Source: CAYGKP01 sp964350605 (lineage in GTDB: Bacteria > Bacteroidota > Bacteroidia > Cytophagales > JAAEPT01). From it: a DNA stretch of 5,544 nucleotides. The translations under genes and the position numbers were made by a program. This document shows, in pieces, positions 1 through 5,544 of this stretch. Numbering within the stretch: the first letter of the stretch is position 1; the number at the start of each line of letters is the position of its first letter. The notes under the pieces are model-generated. The model did not search any database. It saw only the letters and a program-made list of their open reading frames with translations, and was not told the origin of the DNA. The stretch spans positions 1 through 5,544 of the forward strand of contig CAYGKP010000165.1 of the NCBI GenBank assembly GCA_964350605.1. The letters run 5' to 3'.

Positions 1-2037
1 CTCTCCGTCTGATCGCAACTCGTAGGTATTCACATCGTCGCGCAGGTTGTAGTCCAAGATGGTCATGAGCATCTGCTGGATCGAAGGATCGTCGACCAAG
101 AAAAGCGATTCAATGCGGCGGTCGAAGCTGCGGGCCATGATGTCGGCGCTGCCGCCGAAGACCTTCGGTTTGCCCTCGTTGTGGAAGTAGAAAATCCGGG
201 CATGCTCCAGGTAGTCGCCCACAATGGAACGAACCTCGATGGTCTCCGACAGCTTCTTGATGCCTGGCTTCAAACAGCAAATACCCCGCACAATCAGCTT
301 GATGGGCACACCTGCTTTCGAGGCCCGGTACAGCTCCTCGATGGTCGGCTTGTCCTCCAGGCTGTTGACCTTCAGCACGATGCCGCAAGGCTTCCCTTTG
401 CGCGCTGCAGCGGCTTCCTTGCGAATGAGCTGGATGAGGCTCCAGCGCATGTCGCCGGGCGTGGTGATCAGGCGCTTGTATCGTCCGGGCATCGAGTGGC
501 CTGTGATGACGTTGAAGAACTCCGATACGTCATCGGTGTACTCCTTGCGGGAGGTCAGAAAAGCGATGTCGGAATAGATCTTCGCGGTGTCCTCGTTGTA
601 GTTGCCCGAGGCCATGTGCGCATACTGGACCACTTTGCTGCCGACCTTGCGGACGATGAGCATCAGCTTGGTGTGGGTCTTCACGTCGCCCACCCCATAG
701 ATCACAAAGCACCCCGCGCGTTGCAAGCGGCGGGCTTCGTTCAGGTTGTTCTCCTCGTCGAAGCGGGCCTTCACCTCGAAGAGGACCGAGACATGTTTGC
801 CGTTCTCTGCGGCGCGCAGCAAGGCTTCGCTGATCGAGGAATCGGTGGCCAAACGATAGATGGTGATCTTGATGGCCAGTACACTGGGGTCCTCGGCGGC
901 TTCTTTGATCAATTGGACCACCGGCTCCATGCTGTTGTAGGGGTGTTGCAACAGCACGTCCTGGTGGCGCAACAACTCGAGCATCGGCTCCTCTCCTGCC
1001 TTCTTCAAACTCAAGGGCCGAACGGGCCTGGGCATCTTGGGCAAGTGGGCGCGCAGCAGCTTGTGACCAACAATCTGCCAGAGGCGGCTGTAGTCGAACA
1101 AGCCCCGAACCTCGACCACATTGTCCTCGTCAATCTCGTAGCGCTCGACGAGCTCTTCGAGCAACTCGGGGCGGAACCCTGGCTCGACTTCCAGGCGCAC
1201 CACCCGGCCCGTTTTGCGACCCTTCAGCTTGCGCTGCAACTCTTCGACCACGTCGAAGTCTTCTTCATCGTCGTAGCGGCCCTCGAAGTCGAAGTCGCCA
1301 TTACGCGTCAGGCGGAACATCGAGATCGAACGGATCTCAACGTTCTTATGAAGCTGGCTCAGGTTCTCGCGAATGATCTCCTCGATGGGTACAAACACAA
1401 GCTTGCCCCTCCGTTTCAGCTCGTAGAACTTCGGCAAGTTGCGCGGCACCTGCACGAAAGAAATGCGTTCCTCGTCGTCGCCCGGCACGGCGGTCGACAC
1501 CCCAAAGCTGATCACCCGATCGACCAGCACCGGAAACGGGTGGAAGGGATCGAAAAGCATGGGGGTCAGCATCGGGAACACCATACGCTTGAAGTAGGCG
1601 GTGGTTTCTCGACGCTCGGTTTCGCGCATGTCGGCCCACCGCAAAAGCTCGAAGCCCTCGTCGGAAAATTTAGGCAGAAGGTCTTTGGTAAAGATTTCGT
1701 CTTGCTCGGCCATGAAGTCCTTCACTTCGCCCAGCAATCGCTCCTTGAACGGAATCTCGCGCAGGCCCGAGTTATCGTACCGCTCGCGGCCCAGGTCAAT
1801 GTAGTTGTAGAGGCTACCCACCCGGACCATCAGGAACTCATCGAGGTTCGAGGCCGTGATGGCCAGGAACTTAAGGCGTTCGAGCAGGGTGCGGTTGGTC
1901 TTGCGGACCTGGTCGAGCACCCGGTCGTTGAACTGCATCCAACTCAGGTCGCGCGAGTAGAATCGCTCGGCGATGCGCTCGGGGCTCATGCGCAACTTGC
2001 CAGAAGTGCGCTGGGTGGGAAGGACAGGGGTAGGCAT
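1..2037 (-). CDS. ppk1: Polyphosphate kinase 1, C-terminus cut by window edge
   Basis: PPK1 reversibly transfers the gamma-phosphate of ATP onto inorganic polyphosphate. The minus-strand frame is open from ATG at 2037 to position 1, giving 679 residues without a stop. An in-frame TAA (2040-2038) directly precedes this ATG, so no longer start exists; a second ATG at 1989 (Met17) is possible. Seen in the sequence: the N domain with DLSWMQFN (30-37) and SNLDEF (63-68), where Asn64 matches the nucleotide-binding Asn45 of E. coli; Arg395 and Arg425 (in ARFDEE), matching E. coli Arg375 and Arg405; His455 in KTHTK, matching the phospho-accepting His435; His474 in YAHMASGNYN, matching His454; and His612 in YLEHAR, matching His592. 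The constant offset of about 20 from the 688-residue E. coli enzyme suggests that only about 30 residues are missing. By the same offset the N, head, C1 and C2 domains are near 22-126, 127-337, 342-522 and 523-end. It lies 77 bp downstream of gyrB on the same strand. All catalytic residues are present, so an active enzyme is expected. Confidence 0.97.
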   Translation of the reverse strand, partial: MPTPVLPTQRTSGKLRMSPERIAERFYSRDLSWMQFNDRVLDQVRKTNRTLLERLKFLAITASNLDEFLMVRVGSLYNYIDLGRERYDNSGLREIPFKERLLGEVKDFMAEQDEIFTKDLLPKFSDEGFELLRWADMRETERRETTAYFKRMVFPMLTPMLFDPFHPFPVLVDRVISFGVSTAVPGDDEERISFVQVPRNLPKFYELKRRGKLVFVPIEEIIRENLSQLHKNVEIRSISMFRLTRNGDFDFEGRYDDEEDFDVVEELQRKLKGRKTGRVVRLEVEPGFRPELLEELVERYEIDEDNVVEVRGLFDYSRLWQIVGHKLLRAHLPKMPRPVRPLSLKKAGEEPMLELLRHQDVLLQHPYNSMEPVVQLIKEAAEDPSVLAIKITIYRLATDSSISEALLRAAENGKHVSVLFEVKARFDEENNLNEARRLQRAGCFVIYGVGDVKTHTKLMLIVRKVGSKVVQYAHMASGNYNEDTAKIYSDIAFLTSRKEYTDDVSEFFNVITGHSMPGRYKRLITTPGDMRWSLIQLIRKEAAAARKGKPCGIVLKVNSLEDKPTIEELYRASKAGVPIKLIVRGICCLKPGIKKLSETIEVRSIVGDYLEHARIFYFHNEGKPKVFGGSADIMARSFDRRIESLFLVDDPSIQQMLMTILDYNLRDDVNTYELRSDGE

Positions 2038-2040
2038 TTA

Positions 2041-2064
2041 GCTAGTGGTAGGACCCAAGCTAGC
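2041..2064 (-). promoter_or_regulatory. Possible hairpin abutting the ppk1 start codon
   Basis: On the transcript strand GCTAG (2064-2060) can pair with CTAGC (2045-2041). The 14-nt interior can extend the stem with TGG/CCA across a two-base bulge. The base of the stem lies three nucleotides (the TAA) before the ppk1 ATG. No Shine-Dalgarno sequence is visible, so a structure here could affect ribosome access. This is read from sequence only; the stem is short and its function is inferred. Confidence 0.3.
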
Positions 2065-2102
2065 AAAGGGAGGCGAGCCAAAGCAAGCCCGGACCGCAAA
2101 CG

Positions 2103-2118
2103 ATAACCTGGGGGTTAT
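2103..2118 (-). other. Small hairpin over the gyrB stop codon
   Basis: ATAACC (2103-2108) and GGTTAT (2113-2118) form a perfect 6-bp inverted repeat around a 4-nt loop, and the TAA stop of gyrB (2117-2115) lies in one arm. In the gyrB transcript the stem is followed by CGTTTGCGG, not a U-run, so it does not look like an intrinsic terminator. It may slow 3' decay or do nothing. Confidence 0.3.
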
Positions 2119-4076
2119 ATATCCACCTTCGCGTAGCGCGCGTTCTTCTCGATGAACTCGCGGCGGGGGGCCACCTCGTCGCCCATGAGCATCGAGAACA
2201 AGTGGTCCGCCGCGGCAGCCGACTCAATGCTCACTTGCTTGAGCGTGCGACGCTCCGGGTCCATCGTGGTCACCCACAACTCCTCGGGGTTCATCTCACC
2301 CAAACCCTTGAAGCGTTGGATGCCCACGCTCTCGGGTTTGCCCTCACCCATCTCCTCAATCAGGCGCTCGCGCTCCTTTTCGGTCCAGCAGTACTCGGCC
2401 CGCTGGCCTTTCTTCACCAGGTAGAGCGGTGGGTTGGCGATGTAGAGGTAGCCACGCTCGATGAGCTCCCTCATGAAGCGGAAGAAGAACGTAAGGATCA
2501 GCGTGCGAATGTGCGAACCATCAACGTCGGCATCAGTCATGATCACGACCTTGTGATAGCGCAGCTTGTTGAGATTCAAGGCCTTTTCGTCCTCCTCGGT
2601 CCCGAAAGTCACACCGAGGGCGGTGATCATATTCTTGATCTCCTCGTTCTCGTAGATGCGGTGCTCCTGGGCCTTCTCGACGTTCAGGATTTTGCCTCGT
2701 AGCGGAAGGATCGCTTGGAACTTGCGCTCGCGGCCTTGCTTGGCCGAACCACCCGCCGAGTCACCCTCGACCAAGTAGAGTTCGCAGTTCGCGGGGTCTT
2801 TGTCCGCACAGTCGGCCAGCTTGCCCGGCAGGCTGGTGGAGGAAAGCACCGTCTTGCGTTGGACCATCTCGCGGGCCTTGCGGGCCGCAAAGCGGGCTTG
2901 TGCGGCTAGGATCACCTTCTGGACGATCACGCGGGCTTCCTTCGGATGTTCCTCCAGGTATTGGTAGAGCAGCTCACCAACCAAAGAATCCACCGCGCCT
3001 GAAGCCTCTGCATTGCCCAGCTTGGTTTTGGTTTGGCCCTCGAACTGAGGCTCCTGTACTTTTACCGAGATGACCGCCGTGAGTCCCTCGCGAAAGTCAT
3101 CACCGACAATTTCAATTTTCACCTTGTCGAGCAAGCCCGACTTGTCAGCATAGGCCTTCAAGGTCCGCGTCAAAGCGCGGCGGAACCCACCGACGTGCGT
3201 TCCACCCTCGATGGTGTTGATGTTGTTGACGTACGAGAAGACGTGCTCGCTGTACGAGGTGTTGTAGGTCAAGGCCACCTCCACAGGCACCTCGCCCTTC
3301 TCCCCGATCATGTAAACAGGCTCAGGGAGCAGGTGCTCACGCGAATCATCCAGGTACTCGACAAATTCCTTCAGACCACCTTCCGAGTGGAAAGTCTCGT
3401 TGCGTTCGTCTTCCGGCTTGCGGTCGTCGCACAGCGTGATGGTGATGCCCCGGTTCAGGAACGAAAGCTCGCGAAGCCGGTCAGCCACCGTTTCATACTT
3501 GAAGATCGTCTCGGTGAAAATCGTCGAGTCGGGCTTGAACTTCACGGTCGTGCCGCGACGGTCGCTCTTGCCCACCTCTTTCACAGGTGCTTCTGGCGCA
3601 CCCGCGTGATAGCGTTGCTCGTACTTCTTCCCGTCGCGCTCGACGGTTACGTCCAGCACCTCGGAAAGGGCATTCACGCAGGATACACCGACCCCGTGCA
3701 GACCGCCGGAGACTTTGTAGGAGCCCTTGTCGAATTTACCCCCGGCGTGAAGCACCGTCATGACGACCTCGAGGGCCGAGCGGCCTTCCTTCTCGTGCAT
3801 GTCAACTGGGATACCCCGGCCGTTGTCTTGGACCTCCACCTCGTTATCGGTGGTGATGCGCACCGAAATGGTGTCGCAATGGCCGGCCATGGCCTCGTCA
3901 ATCGAGTTGTCGACAACCTCCCAAATCAGGTGGTGCAGACCCTTGAAGCCGATGTCGCCAATGTACATCGCGGGGCGTTTGCGCACCGCTTCGAGGCCTT
4001 CAAGAACAGTGATGTTTCCGGCGGAGTAGCCGGCGGATGCCGCCGCTTGGGGCGAGAGTTTTTTCTGGTCGGACAA
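2115..4076 (-). CDS. gyrB: DNA gyrase subunit B
   Basis: GyrB is the ATPase and TOPRIM subunit of DNA gyrase. With GyrA (not in this window) it introduces negative supercoils. The 653-residue length is the usual size outside the gammaproteobacteria, which carry an extra insert of roughly 165 residues before the C-terminus. GHKL ATPase residues seen: Glu53 and Asn57 in EVVDNSIDEA (E. coli Glu42, Asn46), Asp84 and Arg87 in DNGRGIP (Asp73, Arg76), GGLHGVG at 124-130, Arg147 (the coumarin-contact Arg136), and QTK loop lysines 350 and 352. TOPRIM residues: Glu437 in EGDSAGGSAKQGR, and Asp515, Asp517 and Asp519 in DADVDGSHIRT. The C-terminus has QRFKGLGEMNPEELW and ends NARYAKVDI. The start is TTG at 4076: an in-frame TAA lies 12 nt upstream, and no ATG or GTG occurs before the essential ATPase motifs. 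There is no Shine-Dalgarno; the A-rich leader suits Bacteroidota. It is divergent from the channel gene and probably the first gene of a gyrB-ppk1 unit. Confidence 0.98.
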   Translation of the reverse strand: MSDQKKLSPQAAASAGYSAGNITVLEGLEAVRKRPAMYIGDIGFKGLHHLIWEVVDNSIDEAMAGHCDTISVRITTDNEVEVQDNGRGIPVDMHEKEGRSALEVVMTVLHAGGKFDKGSYKVSGGLHGVGVSCVNALSEVLDVTVERDGKKYEQRYHAGAPEAPVKEVGKSDRRGTTVKFKPDSTIFTETIFKYETVADRLRELSFLNRGITITLCDDRKPEDERNETFHSEGGLKEFVEYLDDSREHLLPEPVYMIGEKGEVPVEVALTYNTSYSEHVFSYVNNINTIEGGTHVGGFRRALTRTLKAYADKSGLLDKVKIEIVGDDFREGLTAVISVKVQEPQFEGQTKTKLGNAEASGAVDSLVGELLYQYLEEHPKEARVIVQKVILAAQARFAARKAREMVQRKTVLSSTSLPGKLADCADKDPANCELYLVEGDSAGGSAKQGRERKFQAILPLRGKILNVEKAQEHRIYENEEIKNMITALGVTFGTEEDEKALNLNKLRYHKVVIMTDADVDGSHIRTLILTFFFRFMRELIERGYLYIANPPLYLVKKGQRAEYCWTEKERERLIEEMGEGKPESVGIQRFKGLGEMNPEELWVTTMDPERRTLKQVSIESAAAADHLFSMLMGDEVAPRREFIEKNARYAKVDI

Positions 4077-4101
4077 GGTGATTTTTTATCTGGTCGGACA
4101 A
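4059..4101. repeat. Direct repeat (18 bp, two copies) spanning the gyrB start
   Basis: Positions 4059-4076 and 4084-4101 match at 17 of 18 bases; the core TCTGGTCGGACAA is identical in both, the offset is 25 bp and the spacer 7 bp. On the gyrB strand each copy reads TTGTCCGACCAGA followed by A-rich sequence. The copy at 4076 supplies the actual TTG start and codons LSDQ. The copy at 4101 has a TTG out of frame with gyrB. It could be a tandem duplication of the start region or a paired protein-binding site. Confidence 0.75.
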
Positions 4102-4175
4102 TGAGTAAAAGTACCTTAATTTTAGCACTTTCGAAAGGAAGTTTTCCACACAAACGCCCGCATTGCGGCCCCTGA
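4101..4175 (+). CDS. Possible 24-codon leader ORF before the channel gene
   Basis: An ATG at 4101 opens a 24-codon frame beginning MSKSTLILAL and ending with TGA at 4173-4175, leaving one base before the TTG start of the channel gene. The TGA-A-TTG arrangement would allow ribosomes that finish the short ORF to reinitiate at the weak TTG. No Shine-Dalgarno precedes the ATG. The frame also runs open upstream antisense to gyrB, so the short ORF could be incidental. No similarity to a known leader peptide is recognised. Confidence 0.25.
   Translation: MSKSTLILALSKGSFPHKRPHCGP
4106..4136 (-). promoter_or_regulatory. Putative gyrB promoter, Bacteroidota type
   Basis: On the gyrB strand TTTC (4136-4133) is followed after exactly 19 nt by TACTTTTA (4113-4106). 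The Bacteroidota primary sigma consensus is TTTG at -33 and TAnnTTTG at -7 with about 19-21 nt between, so each element has one mismatch. Transcription would start near 4099-4101, giving a 5' leader of about 25 nt. The position upstream of gyrB and the AT-rich context support it; no expression data are available. Confidence 0.45.
4128..4137. promoter_or_regulatory. Palindrome CTTTCGAAAG, possible operator
   Basis: CTTTCGAAAG is a perfect 10-bp palindrome in the divergent gyrB/channel region and overlaps the proposed gyrB -33 element. It directly adjoins a second inverted repeat, GGAA-GTT-TTCC (4137-4147). A dimeric regulator bound here could affect transcription in both directions. Only the symmetry is seen; operator function is inferred, and short palindromes also arise by chance. 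Confidence 0.25.
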
Positions 4176-4176
4176 A

Positions 4177-5175
4177 TTGGACAAATCATTGATCGGCCGC
4201 TTGGCCCTTACCGTGCTGGGCTTGGCCTTGATTCTCAGTCCCCTGCGGGCCCAATCCGGCGCGGAAGAAGCCACCGCCCCTGACACGGTCAAAGTGGGTG
4301 CCTACGTGGTCTCGGTCTACGACCTGAGCTTCGATCAAGAGGAGTTCAAAGCCGACTTCTGGCTCTGGTTCGACTACCGGGGCGACAGCCTGGACTTCGA
4401 GCAATCGGTCGAGATTACCAACGCCAAGGACATCAACTTCAGCCTGCAAAGCCTCGAGCCGCTGGAGGGGGTCAACTGGCTGGCCGAAAAGTGCCGCGCC
4501 ACGCTGAAAAAGACCTGGGACGTGCGCCACTTTCCCTTCGACAAACAGGTGCTGGAGATCCTCTTGGAAGATGCGTGGCTCGACAACTCGCAGATCGTCT
4601 ATGTAGCCGACACGGCGAACTCCTCCTACGCCCCGGACCTGGACATCGACGGCTGGCACATCCGCGACTACCGCGTCGAGCCCATGGACCATCCTTACTA
4701 TTCGAACTTTGGGAATCCGTCCATCAGCGAGGCCTACACCGAATACCCCGGCGTGGCCATTCGCTTTCTGATCGAGCGCGACGCGATGGGCATCTTCTTC
4801 AAGCTGTTTACGGGCCTCTACGTGGCGTTTGTGATCGCGATGCTGGTGTTCTTCATTCGCCCCTCGTTCGTCGATCCACGGTTCGGTCTGTCGGTCGGGG
4901 CCCTGTTTGCGGCCATTGGTAACAAGTACATCGTTGACTCGATCTTGCCGCAGACCACCGAGTTCACCTTGGTGGACCAGATTCACGCGGTCACCTTCGC
5001 GTTCATCTTCATTTCGATTGTGCTGTCGGTGATCTCCCTGTGGCTCGAGACCCAGAAGGAAAGCCTGGTCTACAAGCGCGTGGACCGCATCGCGTTTCTC
5101 ACGATCCTGGGGCTCTACATTTTCCTGAATGTCTTCCTGATCCGCCACGCCATGCTGGCGGGTGGGGCGGCGTAG
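4177..5175 (+). CDS. Pentameric ligand-gated ion channel-like membrane protein
   Basis: This 332-residue protein has the Cys-loop receptor superfamily layout. A signal peptide comes first (MDKSLIGR, then a hydrophobic stretch, likely cleaved PLRA|Q at 25/26). A beta-rich extracellular domain of about 175 residues follows, with FKADFWLWF (57-65), the hallmark HFPFDKQ (118-124), Trp160 and EYPGV (189-193). Four membrane helices lie near 206-227, 237-256, 267-290 and 305-324; LPQT (257-260) in the M2-M3 link matches LPKT of GLIC. Cys106 is the only cysteine, so there is no Cys-loop disulfide, as in other bacterial members. The M3-M4 loop is short, also typical of prokaryotes. Known members form homopentameric channels in the cytoplasmic membrane; ligand and ion are unknown here. 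The start is TTG at 4177: the frame is open back to a TAG at 4123 without ATG or GTG. TTG at 4189 would also leave a usable signal peptide. It is divergent from gyrB and converges on the peptidase gene with a 12-bp gap. Confidence 0.8.
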   Translation: MDKSLIGRLALTVLGLALILSPLRAQSGAEEATAPDTVKVGAYVVSVYDLSFDQEEFKADFWLWFDYRGDSLDFEQSVEITNAKDINFSLQSLEPLEGVNWLAEKCRATLKKTWDVRHFPFDKQVLEILLEDAWLDNSQIVYVADTANSSYAPDLDIDGWHIRDYRVEPMDHPYYSNFGNPSISEAYTEYPGVAIRFLIERDAMGIFFKLFTGLYVAFVIAMLVFFIRPSFVDPRFGLSVGALFAAIGNKYIVDSILPQTTEFTLVDQIHAVTFAFIFISIVLSVISLWLETQKESLVYKRVDRIAFLTILGLYIFLNVFLIRHAMLAGGAA

Positions 5176-5187
5176 GCATCCGTGGCG

Positions 5188-5544
5188 CTACTTCTTGATC
5201 CGCTCAAGCGCCTTCTCCAGCACGGGGTCGCGCAGGTTGATGAGGTCCTGCGGTGTGATCGGTACTTGAATGTCCGGCGGAATGCCCCCCGCGCTCGGGC
5301 CCAGGTTGGGGATCGGCACTTGAACCACTTGGGGCATGAATACCCACAGGAGCACCCCCGAATGCGGTAGGGCATACTGAATTCCCAAATCCCCGTAGTG
5401 GACCGGGTAGCCCCCGCCCGTCTCCTGACCCAACAGGGTGATGCGCGGGTCAAGCTTCGCGAGCACCGCAAACTCGCCCGCTGCCGAGAACGAACCCCCG
5501 TCGATCAACACCTGGATCGTTTCGCCCTGGTAGCGCAGCTTTTC
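5188..5544 (-). CDS. S41-family peptidase, C-terminal part only
   Basis: The frame is open from the right edge to TAG at 5190-5188, giving 118 C-terminal residues; the N-terminal part lies outside the window. IDGGSFSAAGEF (visible residues 14-25) fits the S41 nucleophile motif, with Ser20 (codon 5487-5485) as the likely catalytic serine. It is followed by LLGQETGGG, the conserved glycine-rich segment. There is no lysine at the CtpA/Prc position, so it resembles the tricorn/IRBP-like branch rather than classical C-terminal processing proteases. The end, GGIPPDIQVPITPQDL then RDPVLEKALERIK, follows the usual S41 pattern of 'G-I-x-PD' and a terminal helix. S41 members of Bacteroidota are mostly exported, but the signal region is not visible here. 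Substrate is unknown. An internal GTG or TTG near 5511 is not a credible start because the fold continues upstream. Confidence 0.85.
   Translation of the reverse strand, partial: EKLRYQGETIQVLIDGGSFSAAGEFAVLAKLDPRITLLGQETGGGYPVHYGDLGIQYALPHSGVLLWVFMPQVVQVPIPNLGPSAGGIPPDIQVPITPQDLINLRDPVLEKALERIKK

Noticed and set aside
181..2106. A 641-codon plus-strand open frame covering most of the ppk1 locus
   Set aside because: The opposite strand encodes an unmistakable PPK1 with all catalytic histidines. The plus-strand translation has no recognisable domain and is rich in His, Gln, Val and Leu as expected for an antisense frame of a GC-rich gene.
2697..2699. Arginine in GyrB (residue 460, PLRGKIL) where E. 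coli has the quinolone-related Lys447
   Set aside because: Arg at this position is common in GyrB proteins outside the enterobacteria, so it is no evidence of resistance.
3033..4175. A 380-codon plus-strand open frame antisense to gyrB
   Set aside because: It lies over the conserved ATPase half of GyrB, has no recognisable motif, and its composition is that of an antisense frame. Only its last 24 codons, outside gyrB, were kept as a possible leader ORF.
4186..5148. A 320-codon minus-strand open frame antisense to the channel gene
   Set aside because: The plus strand encodes a signal peptide, FPFD motif and four membrane helices. The antisense product is a highly charged, motif-free sequence of the kind produced by complementing hydrophobic codons.
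5172..5191. Bidirectional intrinsic terminator between the channel and peptidase genes
   Set aside because: The stem needs a bulged base, part of the symmetry is the trivial result of two facing TAG stops, and no T-run follows on either strand.
1..5544. A novel defence, mobile or CRISPR-like system
   Set aside because: Every kilobase is accounted for by ppk1, gyrB, the channel or the peptidase. There are no repeat arrays, transposase motifs, tRNA or attachment-site-like duplications, and composition is uniform except for the short AT-rich divergent promoter region.

Overview
The window reads as ordinary chromosomal DNA, roughly 60% G+C by eye, from a bacterium of the Bacteroidota/Rhodothermota type. 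Four things suggest this. The genes lack Shine-Dalgarno sequences and have A-rich or unstructured leaders. The region before gyrB carries a TTTG/TAnnTTTG-like promoter. The channel's signal peptide ends in A|Q. The truncated gene at the right edge resembles the S41 peptidases common in that group. The lineage is an inference; no 16S rRNA or other phylogenetic marker beyond gyrB and ppk1 is present.

Layout: (1) positions 1-2037, minus strand, hold a polyphosphate kinase gene (ppk1) whose C-terminus runs off the left edge; 679 residues are visible. (2) A 77-bp gap holds two small inverted repeats, one over the gyrB stop codon and one against the ppk1 start. (3) Positions 2115-4076, minus strand, hold a complete gyrB (653 residues, TTG start), so gyrB and ppk1 may share a transcript. 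(4) A 100-bp AT-rich divergent region (4077-4176) holds a likely gyrB promoter, a palindrome, an 18-bp near-perfect direct repeat that includes the gyrB start codon, and a possible 24-codon leader ORF. (5) Positions 4177-5175, plus strand, encode a secreted-then-membrane protein with the architecture of a prokaryotic pentameric ligand-gated ion channel. (6) After only 12 bp, a convergent minus-strand S41-family peptidase gene ends; its N-terminal part lies beyond the right edge.

gyrB supplies DNA supercoiling (with GyrA) and ppk1 makes inorganic polyphosphate. They are housekeeping and stress functions with no obligatory partnership. The channel is the least characterised gene here and the most interesting one: its pore helix and M1-M2 region differ from those of the characterised bacterial channels GLIC and ELIC. 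I see no mobile element, CRISPR array, tRNA, rRNA or defence system.
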